From contig NZ_QICB01000001.1 in assembly GCF_003725295.1 (NCBI RefSeq), forward strand, positions 310,001 through 374,000: DNA of 64,000 bases. The letters are read 5' to 3'. Made by a program: the position numbers and the translations under genes. Numbering within the stretch: the first letter of the stretch is position 1; each line of letters opens with the position of its first letter. The stretch is from Slackia faecicanis. Its GTDB lineage: Bacteria > Actinomycetota > Coriobacteriia > Coriobacteriales > Eggerthellaceae. Of the stretch, positions 18,777 to 28,428 are shown one piece after another. The notes beneath the pieces were generated by a model. That model worked only from the letters and a program-made list of their open reading frames with translations, was not told the origin of the DNA and made no database searches.

Positions 18777-18815
18777 GCGGCCCGGCACCCGAAGCGCGTT
18801 CGGATGCCGGGCCGC
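18777..18815 (-). terminator. Terminator of fdhE
   Basis: An 11-base-pair GC stem GCGGCCCGGCA/TGCCGGGCCGC encloses a second CCGAA/TTCGG stem. The tail on the minus strand is only TTTCG, so it is strong in structure but weak in T content. Confidence 0.65.
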
Positions 18816-18861
18816 GAATGCACGAGGCGATGCCGCCGGCGGCTCTAGGACGCGAACGCCC

Positions 18862-19770
18862 CTAGCCCTGCGCCGCGTCGGCCTGCTCCTGGGCGGCCAG
18901 CTGGTTGAGGGCTATCGAGTCGAGACGCGCCATGACCACGTCTTCCACGTCGAAGGAGAACGGGGCGAGTGCGTCGTCCTGGAACACGGTGCGCATGTAG
19001 CCGCCGCACTCGTCGCAGGTGGCGATGCGATGGGAATCGTCGCCTTCCACGTTGAAGTAATGCAGATGGCCCTGGTTGCGCGTGCCGCAACGGGCGCAGC
19101 GCACGCGTTCGAACGCCCACGTGCAACCGCATTGCGCGCACCACAGGGTTTTCGCGCGGCCGTCGCTTTTCTTGGTGACGCCCACGCGGGCCGCCGTGGC
19201 GGGCGCGCCGCACACGGGGCACTCGAGCGGATGGCCCTCGTCGGCGCCTGCGTCTTCGAGCGCGCGCTGCAAGGCCGCCGCGGAAGGCTCGACGAGCGCG
19301 CGCAGGGCGTAAAACACCGCCGACACGATGACGGAAGCCGCCGCCTCGTCGGCGCCGTCGGCCAGAAGCCTCTGCGCGAACGCGTCCACATAGGCGGACG
19401 GATTGCTGCCCGCCACCTCGAGCGGCGAGCCGTCGATGGCCGCCGCCCAATCGAACGAGGAAAGCGCGGTCGTCGCCTCGGGCGCGAACCCGCCCTTTTC
19501 GGCGATGCAGGCGGCCACGGCGCCGCACGCGTCGGCCAGAACCGCCGCATCGATCGCAAGCGACGCGCGATGGAGCACGGGCGCGCCCTCCGCAGCCCAG
19601 GCGCGCAGGTCGTCGGCCGCAGGCATCACATGCGCGCGCGGAGCATGCTCGGCCGCGATCCGCTCGCGCACGTCCCAGATCGCGCGGAAGAACGCGAGCC
19701 TGGCGTTGTCGGCATCGTCGAGCTGCTTTTCATATGCGGCCAGCGCCGCATCCGCCAACTTCAGATTCAT
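18862..19770 (-). CDS. fdhE: Formate dehydrogenase accessory protein FdhE
   Basis: The 302-residue protein has an N-terminal helical domain and a C-terminal rubredoxin-like fold. Four CxxC pairs are visible (CPVCG, CAQCG, CARCG, CDECG), as in FdhE. E. coli FdhE binds the Tat-exported formate dehydrogenase catalytic subunits before export and is linked to cofactor sulfur and iron-sulfur handling. The start at 19770 is preceded by GGGAGAG; a longer frame to 20082 runs back into the cytochrome gene. It lies 235 bases after that gene, with two hairpins between, so it may be expressed at a lower level. Confidence 0.88.
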   Translation of the reverse strand: MNLKLADAALAAYEKQLDDADNARLAFFRAIWDVRERIAAEHAPRAHVMPAADDLRAWAAEGAPVLHRASLAIDAAVLADACGAVAACIAEKGGFAPEATTALSSFDWAAAIDGSPLEVAGSNPSAYVDAFAQRLLADGADEAAASVIVSAVFYALRALVEPSAAALQRALEDAGADEGHPLECPVCGAPATAARVGVTKKSDGRAKTLWCAQCGCTWAFERVRCARCGTRNQGHLHYFNVEGDDSHRIATCDECGGYMRTVFQDDALAPFSFDVEDVVMARLDSIALNQLAAQEQADAAQG

Positions 19771-19836
19771 GGATACTCTCCCATCCCGGCCGAAATGCGG
19801 CCGAGTCCGAATTCCTGCATGAAACGCATTCGAAGC

Positions 19837-19875
19837 GAAAGGCGCCTTATCGAACGAAGCGACAAGGCGCCTTTC
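19837..19875 (-). terminator. Hairpin 2 between fdh cytochrome gene and fdhE
   Basis: GAAAGGCGCCTT/AAGGCGCCTTTC, 12 base pairs, with only TTTCG after it on the minus strand. It may attenuate readthrough into fdhE. Confidence 0.5.
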
Positions 19876-19945
19876 ACGTCGAACGACGGCCCGAAGCGCC
19901 GCCGCCGGCACGAGCCGGGATAGCGGCGCGTCGGGCCGTCGAGAA

Positions 19946-19982
19946 GGCTGGAAAGCGCGCCGCGCAGGGCGGCTTTCCAGCC
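19946..19982 (-). terminator. Hairpin 1 after fdh cytochrome gene
   Basis: GGCTGGAAAGC/GCTTTCCAGCC, 11 base pairs with a GC-rich inner loop, then TTCTC on the minus strand, just past the stop at 20006. Confidence 0.55.
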
Positions 19983-20005
19983 GAAAACACCCGAGTCGAA
20001 AACGC

Positions 20006-20770
20006 CTACTTGCGCTTTTCGACCACGTTCTTGCCGTCTTCGAGCTCGGCACGGGCCCAATGGCCCCAGTGATAGAGCGCATCGGATTCGGAGACGAGGC
20101 CGTCGCCGAACATGGCGCGATGCATGCCCCTGTACGGCTGGAAGATGCCGCCGCCCAGGAAGATGTGCGCCAGACCGAACACGGCGATGCCCAAAAAGCC
20201 CAGGTCGTGCAGGAACAGCATGACGCCGTAGACGGTCGCGCCGAAATCGAGCACGGTGGTGTCGAGCAACAGGGCGATGCCCGTGATGCCCATCAGGCCG
20301 CCGAACAGCCACAACATGCCGTCGGCGAAACGCTGGCCGCTTTTGACCTCGCTCTGGTCGGGCATGTGGATGAAGCGGGCCATGAACAGGTACGGGAAGA
20401 AGAGGATCATCCACTTCTTATCGTCAGAATCCCACTTCGCGAACAGGTTCTTGAAGATGTGCACGACGCCCTTGGGAGCCATGATCGCGCTGATCAGCGG
20501 GACGGCGACGAACAGCACGCCGAGCACGCGATGCGCCATGCGGATCACGAACACCGTATCGGCGCCGATGGCCTGGCCCAGGGCCGGGACGAACACGAAC
20601 AGGCCGCTGAAGCACAGCAGGATGCAGCACACGATGGTGATGCCGTGCGTCCAGCGCGCTTGCTTGGAATGGCGCTTGATGTATCGGCCCGTCTCGCTCG
20701 CCTTGCGCTCTTCGAGGAACTCTCGGTCGAGGGCTTCGTCGGCGGCGGAAACCTTCACGGCGCTACTCAT
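20006..20770 (-). CDS. Formate dehydrogenase cytochrome b (gamma) subunit
   Basis: The 254-residue membrane protein is the FdnI/FdoI-like diheme cytochrome that passes electrons from the beta subunit to quinone. The N-terminal tail (KRHSKQARWTHGITIVCCIL) leads into the first helix with a heme-ligand-type histidine. Further helices follow, with more histidines in FVIRMAHRVLGVLF and AVFGLAHIFLGGGIF. Four main helices are visible. AAAGGAGG precedes the ATG, which overlaps the end of the beta-subunit gene by 8 bases, so the two are coupled. Confidence 0.9.
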   Translation of the reverse strand: MSSAVKVSAADEALDREFLEERKASETGRYIKRHSKQARWTHGITIVCCILLCFSGLFVFVPALGQAIGADTVFVIRMAHRVLGVLFVAVPLISAIMAPKGVVHIFKNLFAKWDSDDKKWMILFFPYLFMARFIHMPDQSEVKSGQRFADGMLWLFGGLMGITGIALLLDTTVLDFGATVYGVMLFLHDLGFLGIAVFGLAHIFLGGGIFQPYRGMHRAMFGDGLVSESDALYHWGHWARAELEDGKNVVEKRK

Positions 20771-21701
20771 GGCTGCCTCCTTTCTTCTTCGGCAGGTTCT
20801 CGGTCAGATGCTCGACGACCGTCAGCTCGTCCTGAGCGTCGCCGTGCTTGACGACCTCGCCGGTGTCGACATCGATGGTATCGCCGGTCTTCTCGTTGTA
20901 CGCGAGGTTCTTGTGGCGATAGCCGGCCGCCAGGGCGAACATGGCGCCCAGGCCGAGCACCGTGGCGCCCGTGCCGACGGCCGTGATGGGCTTCATGATC
21001 TGCTGCAGGCCGACCATGGGGCTCACCTTGGGATCTTCGACCTGGCCATGCGCCTCGACGCCGTATTTCAGCACCTGGATCACATGGAGGCCGCCCATTT
21101 CGTTCTCGCCGTACACGGTCGCCTTCTCGTAGCCGTGGGCCTTGAGGAACTCGACGCGCTTATGGGCGATGGCGATCATCTCGTCGCGGTCGCCGAACTG
21201 CAGAGCGCCCGGCTGACAGGTGCTCACGCATGCGGGCGCCATGCCGTTTTCCACGCGGTCGATGCAGCCCGTGCACTTGTTGACCTTGCTCTGCGCGCCG
21301 TAATAATGCGGCACGTCGAAAGGACAGGCGCTGCTGCAGTACTGGCAGCCGATGCACTTGGAGTCGTCGACGGAAACGAAGCCGGTGGCCTCGTCTTTGA
21401 CGAGCGCTCCGCCCGGGCAGACCTGGGCGCACGGGGCGTCCGAACAATGCTGGCAGCTGCGGCGGCCGAAGGCCCACGCGATGCTCTTGTTCGACATGCC
21501 CTCTTCGGCCTCCATCTCGTTGAACGTGATGATCAGGCGCGTGTCGCCGTTGACGTCGGGCGGGTTTTGGAGCGTGCCCGAGAACACGTTCTCGTTAAGC
21601 CCCGTCGGCGACGGCAGGCCGTTCCAGCATTTGCATGCGATCTGGCATCCCTTGCAGGCCGTGCATTTGGAGGAATCGAACAATATTGCTTTTTCACTCA
21701 T
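20763..21701 (-). CDS. Formate dehydrogenase iron-sulfur (beta) subunit
   Basis: The 312-residue ferredoxin-like protein has four cysteine clusters for [4Fe-4S] centres (CTACKGCQIAC, CQHCSDAPCAQVC, CIGCQYCSSAC, CTGC...PACVSTC). Near the C terminus is one hydrophobic anchor (ATVLGLGAMFALAAGY). This is the FdnH plan. It carries electrons from the molybdenum/tungsten-selenium catalytic subunit across to the cytochrome. It has no signal of its own and would be co-exported with the Tat-bearing catalytic subunit. GGGAGTG precedes the ATG. It is 13 bases after the catalytic gene. Confidence 0.93.
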   Translation of the reverse strand: MSEKAILFDSSKCTACKGCQIACKCWNGLPSPTGLNENVFSGTLQNPPDVNGDTRLIITFNEMEAEEGMSNKSIAWAFGRRSCQHCSDAPCAQVCPGGALVKDEATGFVSVDDSKCIGCQYCSSACPFDVPHYYGAQSKVNKCTGCIDRVENGMAPACVSTCQPGALQFGDRDEMIAIAHKRVEFLKAHGYEKATVYGENEMGGLHVIQVLKYGVEAHGQVEDPKVSPMVGLQQIMKPITAVGTGATVLGLGAMFALAAGYRHKNLAYNEKTGDTIDVDTGEVVKHGDAQDELTVVEHLTENLPKKKGGSHE

Positions 21702-21714
21702 GCCAATTCACTCC

Positions 21715-24700
21715 CTATGCCTTCTCGATGTCCACGAGGAACGCCTTGTACTCGGGCGTGAACGAGTTGGGGTCGCCCACGTTCGGGGTGAGGTCGTTCA
21801 CGGTGTCGCCCGTGCCGAAGACGCCGGCCCAGCTGTAGTGATGGGTCAGGCCCACCAGGTGCTGGGTTTCGCCGTGCACCGTCAGCGGCTTGATGCGCTT
21901 GGTGACCATGGCGTCGACCACGACCGATCCGCGGTTGTTGAACACACGCACCTTGTCGCCCTTCTCGATGCCCTTCTCGGCCGCCAGCTCTTCGCTGATC
22001 TCGACGAACTGGGACGGCATGGCCTCGACGAGCGCCGGGCACATGCGCGACTGGCCGCCGGTCTGCCACATCTCGGTGACCGAGTACGTGGTGGCAACGA
22101 TCGGGTATTCGGCCGAATCGCCCTTGCGGGTGGATTCGTTGCGCGCGAACTGCATGCAGGGGCTGTTGAGGGCGCCGTTGAGCGGATTGCTCTCGACAGG
22201 CGTCTCGAACGGCTCGTAGTGCTCGGGCAGCGGGCCGTCGGCCATGCCGTAGCTCTCCAGGCGGCCGTTTTGCTCCCACAGCATGAAGAAGGCCTTGTCG
22301 TTCGGCGGAACGGGCTTGCCGTTCTTGGCCGCGACGAAGTCGGCGGCGTCGACCAGGTTCCACTTGTCGCCGGTCCACTCGACCAGGACCTTCTCGGGGT
22401 TCCACGGCTTGCCCGCCATGTCGGCGGAAGCACGGTTGTACAGGATGCGGCGGTTATTCGGCCAGGCGTATGCCCAGGTCGAATTCAGGCCGATGCCCGA
22501 AGCGTCGGAATTGTCGCGACGGCCGATGGGCTGCTCGGCCGCATCGAGCGGCGCGTCGTTGTTGCTCCAGAAGCCCGAGTAGATCCACATCGCGCATGCG
22601 GTGGAGCCGTCGGCCTTCAGGTCGCCGTAGCCCGGAAGCAGGTCGGTCTTAGGCGCGGCGGACGTCGTGTTGCACTCGGTGCCTGCGACGCGGTAGCCGT
22701 TGAGCGCCCACGCCACGGGACGCGGGTCGATCTTGCCGTCGACGTAGTAGTCCCACTTCGTCTTGAGAATCGGGTCGGGGTTGGCGCCGCCCTCTTCCTC
22801 GTACAGACGGCAGACCTCGCGCCAGATGAGGTCGCACATCTCGTAGTCGGGCTTGGCCATATCCCACGGCTCGACCGCCTTGTTGCGGTACTGCATCCAG
22901 CGGCCGGAGTTCAAGATGATGCCCGGCTTCTCATAGATCAGCGCGCACGGCAGGAAGTACACCGTGGTGTCGATTTCCTCCGGATTCATATCCGGGGCCT
23001 TCCAGAACGTGGCCGACTCGGTGGCCACCTGGTCGGCGACGACCAGCCAGTCGAGCTTGGCCATGGAACGGCGGACGAAGCCTGCGTTCGGAGCGGAGTG
23101 ACACGGGTTCATGCCCCAGTTGAAGTAACCCTTGATGACGCCCTGGTCCATGAGTTCGAACGTGGACATCATGGTGAAGTCGGGCGACGTGGGGACCTTC
23201 GGCCACCAATCGTAGCCGTAGTCGTTTTCGACCGTGGCGTTCTCGCCGAACCATTCCTTCAAGCTGGAGATGAGGAACTTGGGCTTGTTGGTGTAGTAGC
23301 CGTCGGAATACGTCTGGGACTCGAGCCACTTGCGCAGCGAGGAGCGGTCGGTGGTGTTGGCCCACTTCAGATATGCGGGATGCTCGTTGACCAGCATGCC
23401 CATGTCGGTAGCGCCCTGGACGTTGGGCTCGCCGCGCAAAGCGTTGAGGCCGCCGCCGGGAACGCCGATGTTGCCCAGGAGAAGCTGCAGGACGGACATG
23501 GCGCGCGTGTTCTGGGCGCCGTAGGTGTGCTGCGTCTGGCCGAGCGCGTACAGGACGGCGCCCGCCTTGCCGGGCTGGCCGGTGGAGGCGTAGGTGGAAT
23601 ACACCAGCTCGAGCGTCTCTTTGTCCATGCCGCAGATGCTGCACACGGTGTCCATGTCGTAGCGGGAATAATGCTTCTTGAACTGCTGGAAGACGCACAG
23701 CGGGTCTTGCAGGGTCATATCGCGCTTGGGATGCTGCACCACGGGAGGAGTGAACTCGGGCACGCCCTCTGCGACGGCCCATGCGTAATCGCCGCCTTCG
23801 GAGGTGTCCCAGACGGTTTCGGACTCGACCTGGTAGTGCCAGCTGTGGTTGCTGTATTTGCCCGCCTCTTCGTCCCAGCCGCTGAAGAAGCCGGTCGCGG
23901 GATCGAATTCGTATTCGGGATCGAGCAGGTAGGAAGCGTTCGTGTAGTTCAGCACGTATTCATGCTGCCACAGATCGTTTTCGATGATGTAGTTGTACAG
24001 ACCGCCGTAGAACGCGATATCGGTGCCCGAACGGATGGGGCAATAGATATCGGCCTGCTCGGCCGTACGGGTATAGCGCGGGTCGACGACGATCCACTTC
24101 GCGCCGCGCTCGTGGGCCTTATGAATCCACTTCGAGCTGACGGGGTGGTTTTCCGCGCTGTTGGAGCCGATGTTCATGATGACGTCGGCGTTTTGGAAGT
24201 CGCACCAATGGCTCGTCATAGAGCCGCGACCGAATGATGCTGCCAGACCGGCAACGGTGGGGCCGTGTCAAACACGGGCCTGGTTGTCGACTGCTACGAC
24301 GCCCAGGCTGCGCATGGCCTTGAGGATGAGATATTCTTCCTCGGAGTTCTGCTGGCTGCCGCCCAAGCTCGCGATGGCGGGCGTGTAGTTCACCGTGAGG
24401 CCGGTCTCGTCGGTTTCGACGAAGGTGGCGTCGCGCGTGTCTTTGACGTTGCGCGCGATTTCCTCGATGGCGTCTTCCCAGCTGATTTCCTCCCAATCGG
24501 AAGCGCCCGGACGGCGCACCATAGGACGGGAGATACGATCGGGGTTTTTGACGACCTCGCGCGTCTCGGGATCGACGATGTTGCGAAGCTGGAACATCGA
24601 AGCACCCTTCGGGCACAGACCGCCCTGATTGATCGGATGGTCGGGATCGCCCTCCAGATTGATCAGCTCGCCCTCGCGAACCGAGCACAGCGAGCCGCAA

Positions 24701-24870
24701 CCGCCGGCGCAATAGCAGCAGATATTCGTGTACTCTTCGGTGTTCACGAGCTTCCAGTTCTTATCGGGCTCGACGGCGAGTGCCGGCGAAGCCGATGCGA
24801 GTTGGAATGCGGCGCCTGCCGCGAACGTGGCGCCCGCGGCCTTGAAAAAGCCCCTGCGTGTCAGGTCCAT
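21715..24870 (-). CDS. fdnG: Selenocysteine formate dehydrogenase catalytic subunit (TGA = Sec201), Tat-exported
   Basis: Read through one in-frame TGA at 24270-24268, this gene gives 1051 residues, the size of FdnG-type subunits. Without readthrough it would be two broken frames ending at 24268 and restarting at 24219. The residues around the TGA are NQARV-Sec-HGPTVAGLAASFGRG, the known active-site context, and a SECIS hairpin follows. The N terminus carries a Tat signal (TRRGFFKAAG). A [4Fe-4S] site CCYCAGGCGSLC follows, with LCPKGAS. It oxidises formate to CO2 with a bis-MGD Mo or W cofactor outside the membrane and feeds the beta and cytochrome subunits. AAAGGAGACGAGG precedes the ATG. 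The symbol is by homology to E. coli. Confidence 0.95.
24239..24270 (-). promoter_or_regulatory. SECIS element for Sec insertion
   Basis: Directly after the TGA, GTTGCC (24255-24250) pairs with GGCAGC (24244-24239) and presents GGTCT in the loop. The loop and spacing match the E. coli fdhF/fdnG elements recognised by SelB. Confidence 0.92.
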
Positions 24871-25379
24871 AGCCTCGTCTCCTTTCTTTCTTTCACTGCG
24901 GTGTATACGTTTTCGAAAATCGAAGCATGCGCTCGGAAAATGGACGGGCGCATGGCTCGAAAGTCGGAAACGAGGGGGCGTTACCCTCCCGTTACATTGA
25001 TCAATGGTAGCATTGCGGCATCAATTGGACCGAAAGAACGCAAAGCGAAGCCGTTTGATTCGGCAAATGGACGCATCATGTATAAAAGCCAAAAAACATG
25101 CTTTCATTGAGATTAAAACGTGCTTTTTTCTAGATTCCGCTCATGCGGCGAATTTGTCGAAATTCCCTGGGGATCGCCGCGCCGCAGCATGTTGAATAAT
25201 AGAAAACGCGGCTCGAACGGCCGCCCGATTCCGCATCGCCGCGAATGGGCTTCGGCGTCGCGGAAGTCCCTCGCACCGCCCGGCCCGCGCCGACGCGCAA
25301 GCCGACGGCGCCACCTTCGCCGAACAAAGCGACGGTCGCGGCGGCCCGACGCGGCGCATCGCATCTTTCCTAACGCAAG
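24871..25379. other. Long regulatory region upstream of formate dehydrogenase
   Basis: About 500 bases without a recognised gene or tRNA-Sec. It contains TTTTCGAAAA at 24910-24919, the 12-base palindrome CATTGATCAATG at 24995-25006, and two direct repeats AAAAC(A/G)TGCTTT at 25093-25104 and 25115-25126 whose starts are 22 bases apart. These are candidate binding sites for regulators of the fdh operon. I could not assign its promoter. Confidence 0.5.
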
Positions 25380-25411
25380 CGGACCCGGAATGAAGATCCA
25401 TTCCGGGTCCG
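25380..25411 (-). terminator. Hairpin after the selenium operon
   Basis: A 13-base-pair stem CGGACCCGGAATG/CATTCCGGGTCCG with a 6-base loop lies 70 bases past DUF3343. No T-run follows. It is a near copy of the terminator at 11538-11565. Confidence 0.6.
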
Positions 25412-25481
25412 ACATGAAAGATTCAAGCCGTCGTTTCGGGCTTTTCCGAGACATCGCGGCGCTTCGCCCGCGAACAGGCGT

Positions 25482-25727
25482 TTAAAGCTTTTCGACCAGA
25501 TCGAACGATCCGTCCTTATCGGCATACAGCGATGCGAGGCCTTTGATCTGCTCGACGCCTTCGGCGAGTGCGCACGCGGCGGCCGTATCCTGCGCCGCGA
25601 AACGCAGCGACATGCCGCAGCCTGCGGAGATGGCCTTCGGCGTGGGGATCATGGCGGGCTTGGCCTGCGCGAGCGCATGATAGGCCGCCATGGCCGCATG
25701 GGTCGATTCGAACGCCATCACATACAT
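25482..25727 (-). CDS. DUF3343 protein, putative Se/S carrier
   Basis: The 81-residue protein starts MYVMAFESTHAAM and contains the conserved SAGCGMSLRF block with a single reactive-type cysteine, typical of DUF3343. The family is repeatedly found next to YedF and selenium genes and is annotated as a putative Se/S carrier protein, without biochemical proof known to me. A GTG at 25739 that overlaps the yedF stop codon (GTGA) is a possible alternative start adding four residues. It is the last gene of the selenium operon. Confidence 0.8.
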   Translation of the reverse strand: MYVMAFESTHAAMAAYHALAQAKPAMIPTPKAISAGCGMSLRFAAQDTAAACALAEGVEQIKGLASLYADKDGSFDLVEKL

Positions 25728-25735
25728 GGACTCGA

Positions 25736-26356
25736 TCACAGCTCGATCACCTTCGCGGCCTCGCGCATGCGGCCGAGGATGTCGTACATGTTGGACACCT
25801 CGCCCACGGCCAGCTTCTCCTTCAGGCCGTAGAAATCCAGGCACGTGCCGCATACGAGCACCTCGGTGCCCTGTTCCATCAGCTTGCGGACGCTTTCGAT
25901 GTTTTGGTCCTGGCCCTCGACGAGCAACTTGACGCCCTCGTTCATGAACAAAAGCGACGCGGGGGGATCGCCCGCTTCGGAAAGCGTGTAGAGCGCCATC
26001 TTCATCAGGTTGCCGCCCAGTTCGCCCTCGCTCGTGCCGATGGCGTCGCTTTTGATGAACACCGCGTAGCCGCAACCCATCGGACCGCAGGCGCCTTGCA
26101 CGGGAGCGGCGGCGTCAGGCGTCGTCAGTTCGACGGCTTCGGCGCGCTCGCCCACGGCGAACGAAACGAGCCATCCGCCCTCGATCGCGTCGACGGAAAC
26201 GCCGATGCCCTGCTTCTCGCCCAGCCTGGAAAGGTTTTTCACCGCGGTCTCGTTGTCGACCTGCACGGCAAGCTCGGTGCAACCCGCATCGAGCTCCTTT
26301 TTCGCCATGACCAGCGGCAGCGGACACTGCTTGCCGAACGCGTCGATGATTTTCAT
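25736..26356 (-). CDS. yedF: Selenium metabolism protein YedF (TusA-DsrE fusion)
   Basis: The 206-residue protein has an N-terminal TusA/SirA-like domain with the GKQCPLPL motif (Cys 10 is the likely carrier residue). A linker with GPMGCGYAVF leads to a C-terminal DsrE-like domain containing VLVCGTCLDFYGL. This two-domain form is the YedF family, which co-occurs with selenium-using genomes and is proposed to carry persulfide or selenopersulfide. TAGGAGG, formed in part by the stop codon of the upstream gene, precedes the ATG, so translation is coupled. Selenium specificity is family-level inference. Confidence 0.9.
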   Translation of the reverse strand: MKIIDAFGKQCPLPLVMAKKELDAGCTELAVQVDNETAVKNLSRLGEKQGIGVSVDAIEGGWLVSFAVGERAEAVELTTPDAAAPVQGACGPMGCGYAVFIKSDAIGTSEGELGGNLMKMALYTLSEAGDPPASLLFMNEGVKLLVEGQDQNIESVRKLMEQGTEVLVCGTCLDFYGLKEKLAVGEVSNMYDILGRMREAAKVIEL

Positions 26357-26367
26357 AATCGGTCCTC

Positions 26368-27549
26368 CTACAGCATTTCGATGAAGGCGGCGATGCGGGT
26401 TTCGAGCTGGCCCAGATCGCCGGTCGAGTAATCGGTCTCGACCTTCAGGTAGGGAATGCCGCGCTCCTCGCATGCGGCCGCGACCTTCGCGGACTCGACG
26501 TTGAACGTGTGGCACGCCTGCAAAACGACCTCGATAACGCCATCGACTTGATATTTCTCAACCATGGCGAGGCTGTTTTCGATGCGTCCCTCGTTCGGCG
26601 TCATGACCGAGCAGTTGATGCCCAGGTAACGGTCGGAGATGGCGCGCAGGATATCGTCGGCATCCTCGTCGATCAGCATACTCTGAGTACGCTCTCCGGA
26701 GCAATCGTCGAGGCACACGATCGCGCCGCCGTTGCGTTCGATCGTCATGCCCACCTTCTGGATCACGCCGCCCGAAGGGCAGCCCGTGAGCATGATGCGC
26801 TTGGCGGAAGCGGGCACGGGGCGCTCCCTCGCCTCATAGGCGGCAAGGCGGTCGTCGGCGAGCTTTTCGACCGACTCGACGAACTTCTCGACGTCGAAGC
26901 TGAAGGTGCTCTTAAGCAGCGTGGTCATCATCTCGACGCCGCTCATCGCAGGCGGCGTGTTCTCCTGCAGCGCATAGAGCTTGTTGAAGGCGCGGCGGGC
27001 GCGGTTGCGCAGGCGCACGGCGTCGCGCAGGGCCTCGTCGGTGATCTCCACGTCGAAACGGCGCTCGAGCTCCTGCTTGAGCAGCTCGACCTCTTCGCGC
27101 CAGATGTCGGACGCATAAGCGCGGCCCTGGCTCTGCGGAAGATGCAGCACGTACGTCGGCTTGATGTCGTTGAGAAGCTCGTACATCTTCTTCTTGCCGT
27201 CGCAGGTGGTCTCGCCGATGATCAGGTCGGAGAAATAGGTGTAGGGGCACTTCTGCGTGAGCGCGAAGCCGTAGGTGCCCTTGATCAACGGGCAGAGGTT
27301 CTTCGGCAGCACGGCCTCGGCGTCGGGAACGGTCTCATTGCTCATGCCGCACAGGCCGACGGCGGCGATGCCCGCGGCATCGAGCAGCTCGAGCGGCGTG
27401 TAGGAGCACAAGCATCCGGCGAGCTTGCCGCCGTTCTGCTTGAATTCCATCGCGGCGATGAAGCCCGCGCGACGGGCGTCATCGAACGCCTCGAAGATCT
27501 CGGGCAGCGTGTCGGGGGCTTTCTGCGGCGTGGTGTTTTCCTGGCTCAT
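26368..27549 (-). CDS. Single-subunit HgdB-like protein, candidate double-cubane cluster protein
   Basis: The 393-residue protein belongs to the 2-hydroxyacyl-CoA dehydratase D-component family. It has [15 protein letters not shown] near residue 50, [18 protein letters not shown] near 95, LTGCPSGGV near 265, and [19 protein letters not shown] at the end. Only one such subunit is present, paired with an activase, and no CoA-transferase or second dehydratase subunit is near. That pattern fits double-cubane cluster proteins, which do low-potential reductions of small molecules, better than an acyl-CoA dehydratase. Context suggests a reductive step in selenium or iron-sulfur chemistry, which is inference. 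The start at 27549 has AAGGA 9 bases upstream. Confidence 0.75.
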   Translation of the reverse strand: MSQENTTPQKAPDTLPEIFEAFDDARRAGFIAAMEFKQNGGKLAGCLCSYTPLELLDAAGIAAVGLCGMSNETVPDAEAVLPKNLCPLIKGTYGFALTQKCPYTYFSDLIIGETTCDGKKKMYELLNDIKPTYVLHLPQSQGRAYASDIWREEVELLKQELERRFDVEITDEALRDAVRLRNRARRAFNKLYALQENTPPAMSGVEMMTTLLKSTFSFDVEKFVESVEKLADDRLAAYEARERPVPASAKRIMLTGCPSGGVIQKVGMTIERNGGAIVCLDDCSGERTQSMLIDEDADDILRAISDRYLGINCSVMTPNEGRIENSLAMVEKYQVDGVIEVVLQACHTFNVESAKVAAACEERGIPYLKVETDYSTGDLGQLETRIAAFIEML

Positions 27550-27627
27550 GGACATCGTTCCTTTCATGGTCTGGAATGTCGGATTCGTATGGGAAGACCT
27601 CTGCATCGGCTGCAAAAGGGCCTTTGC

Positions 27628-28428
27628 CTAAGAAGCGCTCAGCGCCGCTCCGATGGCGCCGGCGAAACGGGCTTCGGGCGTCGTGCGCACCGGCGCGCCG
27701 AGGGCGCCGGCGAGACGCTGCACGACATAGGCCTCGTCACACAGGCCGCCCGTGAGCACGTAGGAGTCGCCGCCCACCTGGGATACCAGCGGAACCACCT
27801 TGGCGACCACCGAGTCGATGACGCCGCAGGCGATGTCTTCGCGCGGGATGCCGCGGCCGATCAGCGAGATGACCTCGGATTCGGCGAACACGGTGCACAT
27901 GGAAGAAATGGGGGTCGGCTCGCCTTCGCGCGCCAAGACCGACAGCTCGGGCATCGAGACGCCGAGCCTGTTCGCCATGATCTCGAGGAATTTGCCCGTG
28001 CCCGCGGAGCACTTGTCGTTCATGACGAACTTCGCCACCTTGCCCTTCGCCAGGCGGATGGCCTTGGTGTCCTGGCCTCCCACGTCGACCACCGTCACGT
28101 CGTCGCCGAACAAGAACGCGGCGCCGCGGCCGTGGCAGGTGATTTCGGTGACGGCCTTGTCGGCGAACGGAACCGAGATGCGTCCGTAGCCCGTGGCCAC
28201 CGTGGAAGCGCGCGGGTCTTCGACGTCGTACCCCTGCAAGCGCAGCTCCTCGGCAAGCCTTGCCGCCGCGTCGGCGCTGTTGTAGCCCGTCGGGATGGCC
28301 GTCGTGAACGCGAGCTTGTCGCCTTCGAACACGGCCGCCTTCGCCGCCGTCGATCCGATATCGATGCCGACTCGAATCGGCTTCACGGCGTCGAGGCCGC
28401 CCATCTGTTCTTTGCAATCAGTCGTCAT
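27628..28428 (-). CDS. ASKHA-type activase (HgdC/DCCP reductase-like)
   Basis: The 266-residue ATPase has the phosphate-binding DIGSTAAKAAVF motif and VDVGGQDTKAI. Two cysteines in NDKCSAGTGKF and SSMCTVFAESEV bridge one [4Fe-4S] cluster across a homodimer in this family. It couples ATP hydrolysis to injection of a low-potential electron into the HgdB-like partner encoded next. Its ATG overlaps the desulfurase stop codon (ATGA). A gap of 78 bases follows before the partner gene. Confidence 0.88.
   Translation of the reverse strand: MTTDCKEQMGGLDAVKPIRVGIDIGSTAAKAAVFEGDKLAFTTAIPTGYNSADAAARLAEELRLQGYDVEDPRASTVATGYGRISVPFADKAVTEITCHGRGAAFLFGDDVTVVDVGGQDTKAIRLAKGKVAKFVMNDKCSAGTGKFLEIMANRLGVSMPELSVLAREGEPTPISSMCTVFAESEVISLIGRGIPREDIACGVIDSVVAKVVPLVSQVGGDSYVLTGGLCDEAYVVQRLAGALGAPVRTTPEARFAGAIGAALSAS

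Noticed and set aside
24219-24270. Frameshift or nonsense mutation splitting formate dehydrogenase
   Set aside because: The TGA lies exactly at the known selenocysteine site with a SECIS hairpin, and the frame is continuous on both sides.
24871-25379. tRNA-Sec gene in the fdh leader
   Set aside because: I looked for a 90-100 base tRNA with long arms, a TCA anticodon and a GGTTCGA-type T-loop. None is present.
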